64,000 nucleotides of DNA, taken from contig NZ_AWZR01000007.1 in assembly GCF_000472505.1 (NCBI RefSeq), positions 62,001-126,000 of the forward strand, in the 5' to 3' direction. A program made the translations under genes and the position numbers. The notes beneath the pieces are model-generated. The model searched no databases. It was not told where the DNA came from and saw nothing but the letters and a program-made list of their open reading frames with translations. The stretch's first letter is position 1; each line of letters starts with the position of its first letter. Of the stretch, positions 7,397-16,736 are shown piece by piece. This stretch comes from Luteimonas sp. J29. GTDB taxonomy: Bacteria; Pseudomonadota; Gammaproteobacteria; Xanthomonadales; Xanthomonadaceae.

Positions 7397-9361
7397 ATGG
7401 CAACCGAACCGGACATGGCCCTTGCCGGGCCGCACCCACGGTTTCGCTGGCGCCGTCCGTCACGGCGCGCGCTCGCGCTGGCGGGTGCGGTGATCGCCGT
7501 GGCGGTCGTGGTCCTCGTGCTGCTGTGGGACTGGAACTGGTTCAAGGGCCCGGTCGAACGCATCGTCGAGGCGCGCACCGGGCGCAGCTTCGAGATCGGC
7601 GGCGACCTCGACGTCGATCTCGGCCGGATCACCACGGTCACCGCCGGGCGGCTGCGGCTGGGCAACGCCGGCTGGTCGAAGCAGGAGGACATGGCCACGG
7701 CCGAGCGGCTGGCGCTGCAGGTCGAAACGTGGCCGCTGATCATCGGCCGCGTGCGACTGGCCGAACTGCGCCTGGACGCACCGGACGTGCGGCTCGAAGC
7801 GCACCCGGAAGGCGGACCCGGCAACTGGGACTTCGGTTTCGACGGCGGCGGCGAGCCGCTGCAGCTGCGTCGCCTGTGGGTCACCGACGGCCGCTTGCGC
7901 TACGAAGACGCGGGCCGCGACACCGGCATCGACATCCACGTCGCCAGCCGCGAGGCGCGCCGCGAGGACGCCGCGCCGCCGGTCGAGCTCGAGGGCGGGG
8001 GCCGCTGGCGAGGCGCCGAATTCAGCCTCGAGGGCCGCGCCGAATCGCCGCTCGAACTGCGCGACAGCGACCGCCCCTACCGCCTCGACCTGCGCGCCCG
8101 CGCCGGCGCCACCCGGGCCCGCGCGCGCGGCAGCCTGACCGCGCCGTTCGATTTCCAGACCTTCGACGTCGCGTTCGCGCTGGCCGGGCGCAACCTGGCC
8201 GATCTCTACCCGCTGTTCGGCGTGGCCATGCCCGACACCCCGCCCTACGCCTTCGACGGCCGCCTCGAGCGCGAGGGCGCCACCTGGCATTACCGCGGTT
8301 TCACGGGCGAGGTCGGGCAGAGCGACCTGGCGGGATCGGCGTCGCTCACCACCGGTGGCGAGCGCCCCGTGCTGGTCGCCGACCTGGTATCCAAGCGCCT
8401 GGACTTCGACGACCTGGCCGGCTTCCTCGGCGCCGCGCCCGACGCGGAGGGCGAGGAACTCGACCCGGAACTGGCCCGCCGTGCGCAGGAGCAGCGCGCG
8501 CGCGGCAAGGTGCTGCCCGACACGCCCTACGACCTGGCCAAGCTGCGCGCGATGGACGCGGACGTGCGCCTGCGCGCGCAGCGCATCAACGCGCCACGGC
8601 TCCCGCTCGACGACATGGACGCGCACCTGGTGCTGGAGAACGGTCTGGCACGACTGGAGCCGGTCAACTTCGGCGTCGCCGGCGGCGAGATCCGCGCCGA
8701 CGTGCGCATGGACGCACGCAGGGACGCGATCAGCACCCGGCTGCGCGCCCAGGTGCGGGGCATCGAACTGGCGCAGCTGTTCCCGGACGCCGAGCTCACC
8801 CGCGACGCCGCCGGACGCCTGGCCGGCAACATCTCGCTCACCGGCGGCGGCAATTCGATCGCGGCGATGCTCGCCAGCGCCGACGGCGACGTCGCGCTCG
8901 GCATGGGCCGCGGCGAGATCAGCAACCTGCTGCTGGAACTGGCCGGCCTCGACATCTACGAGTCGCTCAAGTTCATCCTGGGCCGCGACCGCAAGGCGCA
9001 GGTCCGCTGCGCCTTCGCCGACTTCGGCGTCGAGTCGGGCACGATGCAGGCACGCGCCCTGGCCTTCGACACCAGCGACACGATCATCGTCGGCCAGGGC
9101 CAGGTCGACCTGGCGGGCGAAACGCTGGACCTGGAGCTGCGCCCACGGCCCAAGGACCGCAGCATCCTGGCCCTGCGCTCGCCGCTGCACCTGGGCGGTA
9201 CCTTCGCCAACCCGAGCTTCCGGCCGGACTTCGCCCGGCTCGGCCTGCGCGGCGCGGTCGCGTTCGCGCTGGGCAGCATCGCGCCGCCCGCCGCCCTGCT
9301 GGCAACGCTGGAACTGGGGCCCGGCGAGGACAGCGACTGCGGCGGCCGCTACGCGAAGTAG
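7397..9361 (+). CDS. AsmA-family envelope protein
   Basis: 654 residues: a single N-terminal membrane anchor (about residues 25-45, LALAGAVIAVAVVVLVLLW) followed by a large periplasmic region. The stretch after the anchor, FKGPVERIVEARTGRSFEIGGDLDVDLGR, is the typical opening of AsmA proteins, and the C-terminal part (about 440-620) is the AsmA-like C domain with repeated beta strands such as GTMQARALAFDTSDTIIVGQ. AsmA-like proteins belong to the RBG/VPS13-like superfamily implicated in moving phospholipids to the outer membrane. The gene stands alone; the convergent CBS gene ends 15 bases downstream of its stop. Confidence 0.85.
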   Translation: MATEPDMALAGPHPRFRWRRPSRRALALAGAVIAVAVVVLVLLWDWNWFKGPVERIVEARTGRSFEIGGDLDVDLGRITTVTAGRLRLGNAGWSKQEDMATAERLALQVETWPLIIGRVRLAELRLDAPDVRLEAHPEGGPGNWDFGFDGGGEPLQLRRLWVTDGRLRYEDAGRDTGIDIHVASREARREDAAPPVELEGGGRWRGAEFSLEGRAESPLELRDSDRPYRLDLRARAGATRARARGSLTAPFDFQTFDVAFALAGRNLADLYPLFGVAMPDTPPYAFDGRLEREGATWHYRGFTGEVGQSDLAGSASLTTGGERPVLVADLVSKRLDFDDLAGFLGAAPDAEGEELDPELARRAQEQRARGKVLPDTPYDLAKLRAMDADVRLRAQRINAPRLPLDDMDAHLVLENGLARLEPVNFGVAGGEIRADVRMDARRDAISTRLRAQVRGIELAQLFPDAELTRDAAGRLAGNISLTGGGNSIAAMLASADGDVALGMGRGEISNLLLELAGLDIYESLKFILGRDRKAQVRCAFADFGVESGTMQARALAFDTSDTIIVGQGQVDLAGETLDLELRPRPKDRSILALRSPLHLGGTFANPSFRPDFARLGLRGAVAFALGSIAPPAALLATLELGPGEDSDCGGRYAK

Positions 9362-9376
9362 CCGCCGGCGCGGCGC

Positions 9377-9805
9377 TCAGCCCGCGATGTAGCGCTGCAG
9401 CTGCTCGAGCTCGTGCTGCTGGTCCTCGATCACCGCCTTGACCAGGTCGCCGATCGAGATCATGCCCACCACCTGGCCGCGCTCGAGCACCGGCAGGTGG
9501 CGGATGCGCCGCTCGGTCATCAGCTGCATGCACGTCGGCACCACGTGGTCCGGCGTCACCGTGACCACGTCGCGGGTCATGATCTCGCTGACCGGCGTGT
9601 CCTTCGAGGAGCGGCCTTCGAGCACGATCTTGCGCGCATAGTCGCGCTCGGACAGGATCCCGCGCACCCGCTGGTCCTCGGTCACCAGCACCGCGCCGAT
9701 GCCCTTGAGCGCCATCAGCCGGATCGCCTCGATCACCGGCGCCTCCGGCGCCACCGCATAGACCTCAGGACTCTTGCCGTCCAGCAATTGCCGCACCGTA
9801 CGCAT
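9377..9805 (-). CDS. tandem CBS-domain protein
   Basis: 142-residue protein consisting almost entirely of two CBS motifs (about residues 8-65 and 72-130; EAIRLMALKGIGAVLVTED and MTERRIRHLPVLERGQVVG). Such stand-alone CBS pairs bind adenosine nucleotides and usually act as energy-state sensors, though no partner is visible here. ATG 9805 was chosen because AGGAGG stands 8 bases before it and the residues after it start the CBS fold; the longer frame to 9931 lies inside the upstream glycosyltransferase gene. It overlaps that gene's 3' end by 41 bases on the same strand, so the two are probably co-transcribed. Confidence 0.85.
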   Translation of the reverse strand: MRTVRQLLDGKSPEVYAVAPEAPVIEAIRLMALKGIGAVLVTEDQRVRGILSERDYARKIVLEGRSSKDTPVSEIMTRDVVTVTPDHVVPTCMQLMTERRIRHLPVLERGQVVGMISIGDLVKAVIEDQQHELEQLQRYIAG

Positions 9806-10802
9806 CCCGGCTCCCTCCTGTTGCCTGCGACACCGCCGAGGATACTCCCCCGGGCGCAGGGCGCCAGTCGTCAACCAGGTACAGCGGACGCTGCTTGGAC
9901 TCCTCGTACAGGCGGCCCAGGTACTCGCCAATCATGCCCAGCGCGACCAGCTGCACGCCGCCCAGGAACAGGATCACGACCATCATCGTCGGCCAGCCGG
10001 CGACGCGGTCGCCGTAGAGCAGGGCCTTGAGCGCGATCCAGACCGCGTACACGAAGGCCAGCAGCGCCGCGCCCAGGCCGACGTAGGTCGCCAGCCGGAG
10101 GGGCGCGGTCGAGAAGCTGGTGATGCCCTCGAGCGCGAAGTTCCACAGCTTCCAGAAGCTGAACTTGCTGCGCCCGGCCACGCGCGGCTCGCGCCGGTAC
10201 GGGACCGCGACGCGGTTGTAGCCGATCCAGCCGAACAGGCCCTTCATGAAGCGGTGGCGTTCGCGCAGCTGCGCCAGCGCCGCGAGCGCGCGCGGCGACA
10301 GCAGGCGGAAGTCCCCGGTGTCGGTCGGCACCGGGGTGCGCGACAGGCGCTGGATCACGCGGTAGAACAGGTGCGCGGTCAGGCGCTTGAACCAGCCCTC
10401 GCCGTCGCGCCGCTCGCGCATGCCGTAGACGTCGTCGTAGCCTTCGCGCCACTTCTCCACGAAGCGCGGGATCAGTTCCGGCGGGTCCTGGCCGTCGGCG
10501 TCGAGCAGCACCGCCGCGCCCTCGGACACGTGGTCGAGCCCGGCGGTGAGCGCCGCCTCCTTGCCGAAGTTGCGCGACAGGCGCAGCAGCGCGACGCGCC
10601 CATCGCCGCTGGCCAGGCCGCGCATCACCTCCCAGGTGCCGTCGGTGCTGCCGTCGTCGACATACAGGATGCGGCCGTCGACGCCGTCCTCGCGCAGGCC
10701 GTCGAGCACCCGCGCCACCCGCGCGTGCAGCAGCGGCAGGGCGTCGGCCTCGTCCCGGGCGGCCACCACGACGGTGAGCAGTTCGCGCTTCATGGGCCGC
10801 AT
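9765..10802 (-). CDS. GT2 glycosyltransferase, bactoprenol/dolichol-phosphate sugar type (GtrB-like)
   Basis: 345 residues. The N-terminal GT-A domain has VVVAARDEADALPLL, the nucleotide-sugar motif YVDDGSTDGTWEVM and the metal-binding VLLDADGQDPPELIP, all typical of GtrB/ArnC/DPM1-like enzymes that move a sugar from a nucleotide to polyprenyl phosphate at the inner face of the membrane. Two hydrophobic segments near residues 235-260 and 270-295 match the usual two C-terminal membrane helices of GtrB. A second start, ATG 10793, is possible. No flippase or acceptor glycosyltransferase is adjacent, so the final glycan is unknown. It overlaps the downstream CBS gene by 41 bases. Confidence 0.85.
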   Translation of the reverse strand: MRPMKRELLTVVVAARDEADALPLLHARVARVLDGLREDGVDGRILYVDDGSTDGTWEVMRGLASGDGRVALLRLSRNFGKEAALTAGLDHVSEGAAVLLDADGQDPPELIPRFVEKWREGYDDVYGMRERRDGEGWFKRLTAHLFYRVIQRLSRTPVPTDTGDFRLLSPRALAALAQLRERHRFMKGLFGWIGYNRVAVPYRREPRVAGRSKFSFWKLWNFALEGITSFSTAPLRLATYVGLGAALLAFVYAVWIALKALLYGDRVAGWPTMMVVILFLGGVQLVALGMIGEYLGRLYEESKQRPLYLVDDWRPAPGGVSSAVSQATGGSRDAYGAAIAGRQES

Positions 10803-10842
10803 CGTATCCGTTCTTCCGGCGCGCGCGGACCCCGCCGCAGGC

Positions 10843-11595
10843 TCAGTCCAGCGCCTCGACGTAGGCGCTGCCGCCGATCTGGCGCATGTTGCGCTCGATG
10901 GCGCGGGTGCGCTGCTGCACGTAGGGACCCGGCCGGGTCGCGCTGTAGCGCCTGGGGCTCGGCAGCACCGCGGCCAGGCGCGCGCACTGGGTCGTGGAGA
11001 GCGCGCTGGCGTCGCGGCCGAAGAAGCTGCGCGCCGCGGCCTGGGCCCCGTAGACGCCGTCGCCGAACTCGGCCACGTTGGCGTAGACCTCCAGGATCCG
11101 CCGCTTCGGCCACAGCAGCTCCAGCAGCACGGTGTACCAGGACTCCAGCCCCTTGCGCGCCCAGCGCGAGGCCGGGCTGCGTCCCTGCCAGAGGAACAGG
11201 TTCTTGGCCAGCTGCTGGCTGATCGTGCTGCCGCCGCGCAGCCGGCCGCCGCGCGCGTTGCGCTCGCGCGCCTGGCGGATGGCCTCGAGGTCGAAGCCCG
11301 AATGGGTGGCGAAGTTCTGGTCCTCGGCCGCGATCAGCGCCACCGGCAGGCAGGGCGCCATCGCGTCGAGGCCGCGCCAGTCGTAGGCGATGCGGAAATC
11401 GCGCTGCCCGGCGCGCCAGGCGTCGACCTGCCGGATCGCCATGAACGCGGAGAACGGCGGATCGACGAACCGCAGCACCAGCACCTGCATCACGCTGGCC
11501 AGCAGCAGCCACGCCGGCAGCCACAGCAGCCGGCGCCACCAGCGCCGGCGGCGTCGGCTCCCGGCCGGCGGCGGCCCGGCTTGCGCCATCATCAT
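10843..11595 (-). CDS. mtgA: monofunctional peptidoglycan glycosyltransferase
   Basis: About 250 residues from ATG 11595. An Arg-rich cytoplasmic tip is followed by one membrane anchor ([17 protein letters not shown]) and a GT51 domain. The catalytic glutamate is in [14 protein letters not shown], and the second signature is [15 protein letters not shown], followed by [19 protein letters not shown]. These identify a lipid II polymerase without a transpeptidase domain, acting in the periplasm. Three ATG codons stand in a row (11595, 11592, 11589) after GGGGAC; the frame remains open to 11670 but the extra residues are unlike the family. Divergent from hslO with about 80 bases between them. Confidence 0.93.
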   Translation of the reverse strand: MMMAQAGPPPAGSRRRRRWWRRLLWLPAWLLLASVMQVLVLRFVDPPFSAFMAIRQVDAWRAGQRDFRIAYDWRGLDAMAPCLPVALIAAEDQNFATHSGFDLEAIRQARERNARGGRLRGGSTISQQLAKNLFLWQGRSPASRWARKGLESWYTVLLELLWPKRRILEVYANVAEFGDGVYGAQAAARSFFGRDASALSTTQCARLAAVLPSPRRYSATRPGPYVQQRTRAIERNMRQIGGSAYVEALD

Positions 11596-11675
11596 CACGT
11601 CCCCATCTGTCACTGGCGCCGACGATGGCGCTTCCCTATTCGACCATGCCCCGCGCGAGGGCGCGATCACGTCCC

Positions 11676-12584
11676 ATGACCGACTCCCCCATCGCCGGCG
11701 GCGACCGGCTCACCCGCTTCCTGCTCCCCGGCGCCGGCGTGCGCGGGGTCCACGTGCGCCTGGAGCGCAGCTGGCAGCGGATCCGCTCCAACGACGACTA
11801 CCCGCCCGCGATCGCCGAACTGCTCGGCGAGGCGGTCGTCGCCTCGGCCCTGTTCACCGGCCACGTCAAGGTGGACGGCCGCCTGTCGGTCCAGCTCCAG
11901 GGCGGCGGCGCCGTGCGCACGCTGTTCGCCGAGTGCACCGCGTCCGGCACGCTGCGCGCCATCGCCCGCCTCGCCGAGGACGAACCGGTGCCGGCGAGCC
12001 GCGACCTGCGCCAGCTCGGGGCGGACGCCGTCCTCGCGATCACGATCGAGAATCCCGGTCTGCACGGGCGCGAGCCGGTGCGCTACCAGGGCCTGGTCCC
12101 GCTCGAGTCGGACTCGCTCGCGGGCGCCTTCGAGGACTACTTCCGCCAGTCCGAGCAGTTGCCCACCCGGCTGCTGCTCGCGGCCGGGGAGGAACGCGCC
12201 ACCGGCCTGATGCTGCAGCGCCTGCCCGGCGACGAGGGCGACGCGGACGGCTGGACCCGGGCCTGCGCCCTGTTCGACACCCTGGGTCCGGCCGAACTGC
12301 TGGAGGCGCCCGCCGACGCCCTGCTCCAGCGCCTGTTCCACGAGGACGGGGTGGAACTGCTCGGTGGCCGGGACCTGGCGTTCGGCTGCTCGTGCTCGCG
12401 GGACCGGGTGGCGGCGATGCTCGGCGCGCTCGGGCCGGACGAGGCGCGGGCGTCCGTGATCGACGGGGCCGCGCGCGTGCGCTGCGAATTCTGCGGCGAG
12501 CGCTACGAGTTCGACCGCGCCCAGGTCGAGGCCCTGCTCGCGGACCAGGCGGCCGCGGTCGAGGCCCCGGCGCGCGTTCAGTAA
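11676..12584 (+). CDS. hslO: Hsp33 redox-regulated chaperone
   Basis: 302 residues from ATG 11676. The protein carries the Hsp33 zinc/redox switch at its C-terminus: CSC followed after 29 residues by CEFC, matching the family pattern CxC-x(27-32)-CxxC. The N-terminal half has the typical [18 protein letters not shown] and LSVQLQGGG strands. Hsp33 is a cytoplasmic holdase activated by oxidative unfolding of the zinc site. Two upstream in-frame ATGs (11625, 11646) exist, but the family starts close to [15 protein letters not shown], which favours 11676; no clear Shine-Dalgarno is visible. Confidence 0.93.
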   Translation: MTDSPIAGGDRLTRFLLPGAGVRGVHVRLERSWQRIRSNDDYPPAIAELLGEAVVASALFTGHVKVDGRLSVQLQGGGAVRTLFAECTASGTLRAIARLAEDEPVPASRDLRQLGADAVLAITIENPGLHGREPVRYQGLVPLESDSLAGAFEDYFRQSEQLPTRLLLAAGEERATGLMLQRLPGDEGDADGWTRACALFDTLGPAELLEAPADALLQRLFHEDGVELLGGRDLAFGCSCSRDRVAAMLGALGPDEARASVIDGAARVRCEFCGERYEFDRAQVEALLADQAAAVEAPARVQ

Positions 12585-12585
12585 C

Positions 12586-12645
12586 CATGCAGGATTGTTA
12601 TGATTGGCGCATTGTTAAATATACATAAATGCGCTAGCCTGCATG
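12586..12645. promoter_or_regulatory. nested inverted repeats in an AT-rich promoter region
   Basis: Outer arms CATGCAGG (12586-12593) and CCTGCATG (12638-12645) enclose inner arms GCGCATT (12607-12613) and AATGCGC (12628-12634). The centre, GTTAAATATACATA, is the most AT-rich stretch nearby and probably contains the -10 of the gene at 12698. The arrangement suggests an operator or a cruciform-prone promoter; no regulator is identified. Confidence 0.45.
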
Positions 12646-12697
12646 CAGGACCGTCCCTGGGGAACTCCGGCCGCACGCAGCGGTCACAAGACCGGCC

Positions 12698-13552
12698 ATG
12701 CAACGCACCCTCGCGCGACTGACGACCACCCTGCTCCTGGCCCTCGGGCTGGCGGCGGGCGCGCATGCCCAGGTCAAGCGCGACCAGCAGACCGTGCTCC
12801 CCGTGGTCGACAACAGCAGCGGCAGGGTCCAGGCCTATCTCCTGCTCGAGCCGACCACCGAGGGCTCGCTCGCGGGCGCGCGCTGGCGGTCCGGGGATTC
12901 CTCCCTGGACGCGACCTTCGGCCTGGAGGCCGGCGATTCGCTCGCCCTGCTTTGCAACCGCCAGACCGGCGTGTTCAGCGCGGTCAGCAGCCTGGTCAAC
13001 AACTGCCAGCTGGCCTCGCTCGGCGAACGCTCCAGCGGGAATGGCCGCGCCAGCGCCACGGCCGCCTTCAGCCGGCCCGGTGGCAGCTTCGGCCTCACCC
13101 TGGGCCAGGGCAGGGACAGCCTGCCGGCCTGGCTGACCCGCGACGGCAGCCGCCAGCGCGACGTCGACCTGAACGACCTGACCGTCTTCGCCCAGAAGAA
13201 CCTCGGCGATGCCGCCTACGTGAGCATCGCCGGCACGGTGGCCAAGGCCACCCTGATTCCGTTCGCCGAGGCGCCGGCGGAGTTCAGCGACCAGTGGAGC
13301 AGCCGCAGCCTGTCGCTGGGCGGCGGCTACGGTGCCTTCAGCGCCAACATCATCGGCCGCGTCATCGAGACCCCGGGGCAGCCCCGCTTCGAGGGCGTGG
13401 GCCTTGGCGTCACCTGGCGCACCCCCTGGAGCGGCCAGCTGACCGTCGGGGCCGAAAACGTCCTGACCCGGGGCAAGAGCCCCTTCTCACCGGCCGGCGA
13501 GACCGAGGACGAGGGCGCCGTGCCCTACGTCCGCTACGAGCAGGATCTCTGA
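12698..13552 (+). CDS. exported protein of unknown function, beta-rich
   Basis: 284 residues with a clear signal peptide (MQRTLARLTTTLLLALGLAAGAHA, cleavage before QVKRDQ). I do not recognise the family. The mature part is rich in short alternating strands with Gly/Ser turns (SLSLGGGYGAFSANIIGRV, FEGVGLGVTWRTPWSGQLTVG), like a small outer-membrane barrel or a periplasmic beta protein. Two cysteines (LLCNRQTG and NNCQLAS) could form a disulfide. Preceded by an AT-rich region with nested inverted repeats. It lies directly upstream of, and in the same direction as, the first TBDR gene, but that gene has its own promoter, so a functional link is only a possibility. Confidence 0.7.
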   Translation: MQRTLARLTTTLLLALGLAAGAHAQVKRDQQTVLPVVDNSSGRVQAYLLLEPTTEGSLAGARWRSGDSSLDATFGLEAGDSLALLCNRQTGVFSAVSSLVNNCQLASLGERSSGNGRASATAAFSRPGGSFGLTLGQGRDSLPAWLTRDGSRQRDVDLNDLTVFAQKNLGDAAYVSIAGTVAKATLIPFAEAPAEFSDQWSSRSLSLGGGYGAFSANIIGRVIETPGQPRFEGVGLGVTWRTPWSGQLTVGAENVLTRGKSPFSPAGETEDEGAVPYVRYEQDL

Positions 13553-13658
13553 CTGCGCTGAGACCGGGACGGTGGCGCTGGCCATGACGGCCGGCGCCGC
13601 ACGCTTCCGCCTGTCCCGCCACGGCTCCGGCACCGCCCACGGAGCCAAAAAACGGATG

Positions 13659-13712
13659 TGTTAACGACACTTTAATTTCTCTCCATGCCCTTGTAGTATC
13701 GGGCGCAACCTT
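13659..13712 (+). promoter_or_regulatory. TBDR promoter block, copy 1
   Basis: A 54-bp block that recurs before the second TBDR gene at 25774-25827. Common parts are TGTTAACGA, CTTTAA (13670-13675), CTTGTAGTATC and GGCGCAACCTT. CTTTAA and TAGTAT (13694-13699) are 18 bases apart in both copies and look like -35 and -10 elements; GTTAAC just upstream is a palindrome. A 6-bp hairpin GTTTCC/GGAAAC and a GGAGAGAGAG Shine-Dalgarno region follow before ATG 13789. Confidence 0.65.
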
Positions 13713-13788
13713 GCCGGGCTTGGCGTCTGCGTTGATTCCACCGGGGAGGTTTCCATGGGAAACACCCATTCCACGTTGGAGAGAGAGA

Positions 13789-16653
13789 ATGAGATTGAAG
13801 CGAAACAAGCTCCGGGACGCCATTGCGATGTCCCTGGCGGTGAGCGCTGTGACCCTCGCGGGTAGCGGTGCCGCCCTCGCGCAGGAAACCGAAGAAACCC
13901 AGCCCCAGCAGAGCGCCACCGTCCTCGACGCGGTGACCGTCACGGGTACCCGCATCAAGAGCCAGACCATGACCGCGGCCAGCCCGGTCGTGGAGATCAG
14001 CGCCGAAGAGTTCCGTTTCGCGGGCGCCACCACGGTCGAGGACCTGGTGAACCAGTACCCGCAGCTCGACCTCAGCTTCGACAACTTCATCAACAACGGC
14101 GCCGGCACCTACGCCACCGTCGACCTGCGTGGCCTGGGCGTCGAGCGCACGCTGACCCTGCTCAACGGCCGCCGCATCCCGAAGGGCGCGAACGAGACCC
14201 CGGACATCTCCATCGTCCCGGCCGCCCTGATCAAGCGCGTGGACATCCTCACCGGCGGCGCCTCGGCGGTGTACGGTTCGGACGCGGTCGCGGGCGTGGT
14301 GAACTTCATCCTCGACGACCAGTTCGAGGGCGTGAGCGTCAACGTCGGCTACTCGGCCTACCAGCACGACAACGACAACAAGTACATCCAGGGCCTGATG
14401 GACGCCGCGGGCTTCGACTACCCGACCGGCAACTCGGGCTTCGACGGCATCTCGCGCAACATCGACCTGGCCTTCGGCCGCAGCTTCGGTGACGGCGGCC
14501 ATGCGATGGGCTGGCTGACCTGGCGCGAGAACAAGGCGCTGCTGCAGGGCGAGCGCGATTACTCGGCCTGCGCCCTGAACGCGGCCGGCACCTCGTGCGG
14601 CGGTTCGGCCACCGCCGATCCGGCCAACTTCTACATCGTCGCCCCGGGCAGCGGCTTCTACGGCTACGTGCTGCCGACGGCGGGTGGCGGCTGGACCGCG
14701 ACCGACGACATCAACATCTACAACTACGCGCCGGTCAACTACTACCAGCGTCCCGACAGCCGCATCACCGCCGGCTTCAACCTGAAGTACGAGATCAACG
14801 AACACTTCCAGCCGTACATGGAAGCGATGTTCGTCAACCGCAAGACCAAGACCCAGATCGCGCCGTCGGGTGCGTTCTTCACCGACATCACCGTCAGCTG
14901 CGACACCGACGTGATCGGCACCATGTGCGCCGACGTCGGCATCACCGACGACGAGTTCACGGTGTACGTCGCCAAGCGCAACGTCGAGGGCGGTCCGCGC
15001 GTCTCGGCCTACGATGCCACCAACTTCAGCTTCACCTCGGGGCTCGGCGGCCTGATCAACGAGAACTGGTCGTACGACGCGGCGTTCACCTACGGCCGTT
15101 CGACCTCGCGCAACGAGAACATCAACGACTTCGTCACCACCCGCGTGCGTGACGGCCTGCTGGGTTGCCCGGCCGGCTCGTTCGATGGCTGCATCCCATA
15201 CGAGGTCTGGACCGATTCGATCACCCCGGAGCAGGCGCAGGCGCTGCAGGGCGTCGGTATCGTCAACTACGCCACCCGCCTGATGGACTTCACGGCGTAC
15301 GCCAGCGGCGACCTGGGCATCGGCCTGCCGTCGGCCAACGGCGAGACCATCGGCCTGGTGGTCGGTTACGAGTGGCGCAAGGAGCAGTACGAGCGCGTCG
15401 CCGACACCAACATGCAGACCGGCAATTTCACCGGCCTGGGCGGCCCGACGACCAACCTCGCCGGCGAGCTGCGCGTCGAGGAGTTCTTCTTCGAGAGCAA
15501 CATCCCGCTGGTCGTCGACGCCGGTCCGCTGACCCGCCTGGACGCCGAGCTGGCGTACCGCTTCTCGGACTACAGCACCTCCGGTTCGGTCGACACCTAC
15601 AAGGCCGCGCTGAGCGCCGCGTTCCTCGACGAGCGGTTCCGCCTCCGCACCGGCTTCAACCGTGCGATCCGCGCGCCGAACATCGGCGAGCTGTACCTGG
15701 ACAACCAGATCGCGCTGTGGGCCGGTGACGACCCCTGCGCCGGCCCGACCCCGGAGTACAGCCCGGCCGAGTGCGCCCGCACCGGCGTGCCGGTTGACCG
15801 CTACGGCACCGTGGCCGCCAACCCGGCCAGCCAGTACAACCAGTTCATCGGCGGCAACCCGAACCTGGAGCCCGAAGAGGCCGAGACCTGGACCTTCGGC
15901 TTCACCGCGTCGCCGATCGACAACCTGGACATTGCTGTCGACTACTACGACATCAAGCTGGAGAACGCGATCAGCACGATCGGCGCCCGCACGATCATGG
16001 ACCTGTGCGCCACCGGCCAGGACGAGATGTGCTCGCTGATCCGCCGCAACGCGACCACGCTCGATCTGTTCCGTGGCAGCGACCCGAGCTCCTCGGGCAT
16101 GGTGATCAACACCAACGGCAACTTCGGTGGCCGCCGCTTCCGCGGCATCGACCTGAGCGGCGCCTACGGGTTCCCGCTGGGCAACGGCCGCATGAGCCTC
16201 TCGTTCTCGGGCAACTACATCCTCGAGAAGGAGTACTCGCCGGTGCCGGGTGACGATTCGGCCACCTACAGCTGCGAAGGCCTGATCAACTCGTCGTGCG
16301 CGACGCCGAAGTGGCGCCACATCGCGTCCGCCCGCTACTCCTTCGACCGGTACACCGTCGGCCTGCGCTGGCGCCACATCGGCGAGATGGACTACGAGGA
16401 CGTCGACGGCAACCCGCTGAGCTCCGACTTCTTCCTGCGCGACAAGGGCAAGGTGGACGGTTACGACTACCTCGACCTGTCGGGCTCGGTGGAGCTCGGC
16501 GACTACGCCACCTGGACGCTGGGCGTGAACAACGTCCTGGACAAGGAGCCGCCGATGGTCGGTGGCGGCCTTGGCCCGCTGAACGGCAATGCCCTCGGCG
16601 GCTACGACCAGGCCGGTCGTTTCATCTTCACCAGCGTGAACTTCAAGTTCTGA
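13789..16653 (+). CDS. TonB-dependent outer-membrane receptor 1
   Basis: 954 residues. The signal peptide MRLKRNKLRDAIAMSLAVSA continues to ...GSGAALAQ. It is followed by a TonB-box-like VLDAVTVTGTRI, a plug domain (VDLRGLGVERTLTLLNGRR, GGASAVYGSDAVAGVVNFI) and a long C-terminal barrel ending in the aromatic residue Phe (TSVNFKF), as outer-membrane barrels do. TBDRs import scarce ligands using TonB energy; the ligand is unknown. ATG 13789 was chosen because GGAGAGAGAG precedes it and it starts the signal peptide; an in-frame extension to 13711 covers only the 5' leader. It has its own promoter, shared in design with the second TBDR, and a strong terminator. It opens the cluster of TPR-fused modification enzymes. 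Confidence 0.95.
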   Translation: MRLKRNKLRDAIAMSLAVSAVTLAGSGAALAQETEETQPQQSATVLDAVTVTGTRIKSQTMTAASPVVEISAEEFRFAGATTVEDLVNQYPQLDLSFDNFINNGAGTYATVDLRGLGVERTLTLLNGRRIPKGANETPDISIVPAALIKRVDILTGGASAVYGSDAVAGVVNFILDDQFEGVSVNVGYSAYQHDNDNKYIQGLMDAAGFDYPTGNSGFDGISRNIDLAFGRSFGDGGHAMGWLTWRENKALLQGERDYSACALNAAGTSCGGSATADPANFYIVAPGSGFYGYVLPTAGGGWTATDDINIYNYAPVNYYQRPDSRITAGFNLKYEINEHFQPYMEAMFVNRKTKTQIAPSGAFFTDITVSCDTDVIGTMCADVGITDDEFTVYVAKRNVEGGPRVSAYDATNFSFTSGLGGLINENWSYDAAFTYGRSTSRNENINDFVTTRVRDGLLGCPAGSFDGCIPYEVWTDSITPEQAQALQGVGIVNYATRLMDFTAYASGDLGIGLPSANGETIGLVVGYEWRKEQYERVADTNMQTGNFTGLGGPTTNLAGELRVEEFFFESNIPLVVDAGPLTRLDAELAYRFSDYSTSGSVDTYKAALSAAFLDERFRLRTGFNRAIRAPNIGELYLDNQIALWAGDDPCAGPTPEYSPAECARTGVPVDRYGTVAANPASQYNQFIGGNPNLEPEEAETWTFGFTASPIDNLDIAVDYYDIKLENAISTIGARTIMDLCATGQDEMCSLIRRNATTLDLFRGSDPSSSGMVINTNGNFGGRRFRGIDLSGAYGFPLGNGRMSLSFSGNYILEKEYSPVPGDDSATYSCEGLINSSCATPKWRHIASARYSFDRYTVGLRWRHIGEMDYEDVDGNPLSSDFFLRDKGKVDGYDYLDLSGSVELGDYATWTLGVNNVLDKEPPMVGGGLGPLNGNALGGYDQAGRFIFTSVNFKF

Positions 16654-16683
16654 TCCCTGGCGAAGCGCCACTCGTGGCGAAAG

Positions 16684-16714
16684 GCGGCGGGCCCATGGCC
16701 CGCCGCTTTTTTTT
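16684..16714 (+). terminator. rho-independent terminator of TBDR 1, with IS in its T-run
   Basis: Perfect 10-bp stem GCGGCGGGCC/GGCCCGCCGC with a CAT loop, followed by eight T (16707-16714). The ISL3 element begins at the very next base, and a second run of seven T is found just beyond its right end. Confidence 0.95.
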
Positions 16715-16736
16715 GGTTCTTCACCCAAGTCCGGGG
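16715..16736 (+). repeat. ISL3 left terminal inverted repeat
   Basis: 22 bases starting GGTTCTTCACCCAAG. Its complement matches the right end at 18 of 22 positions. The transposase stop codon (16721-16723) lies inside this repeat. Confidence 0.88.

Noticed and set aside
13627-13656. Hairpin GGCTCCG/CGGAGCC before TBDR 1 as a terminator of the upstream gene
   Set aside because: It is followed by A, not T, on the plus strand, so it does not fit an intrinsic terminator in that direction.
13672-16728. 1018-codon minus-strand open frame opposite TBDR 1
   Set aside because: Mirror of the receptor codon pattern in GC-rich DNA; rich in Val, Ala, Arg, His and Asp without domains. The TBDR on the other strand is unmistakable.
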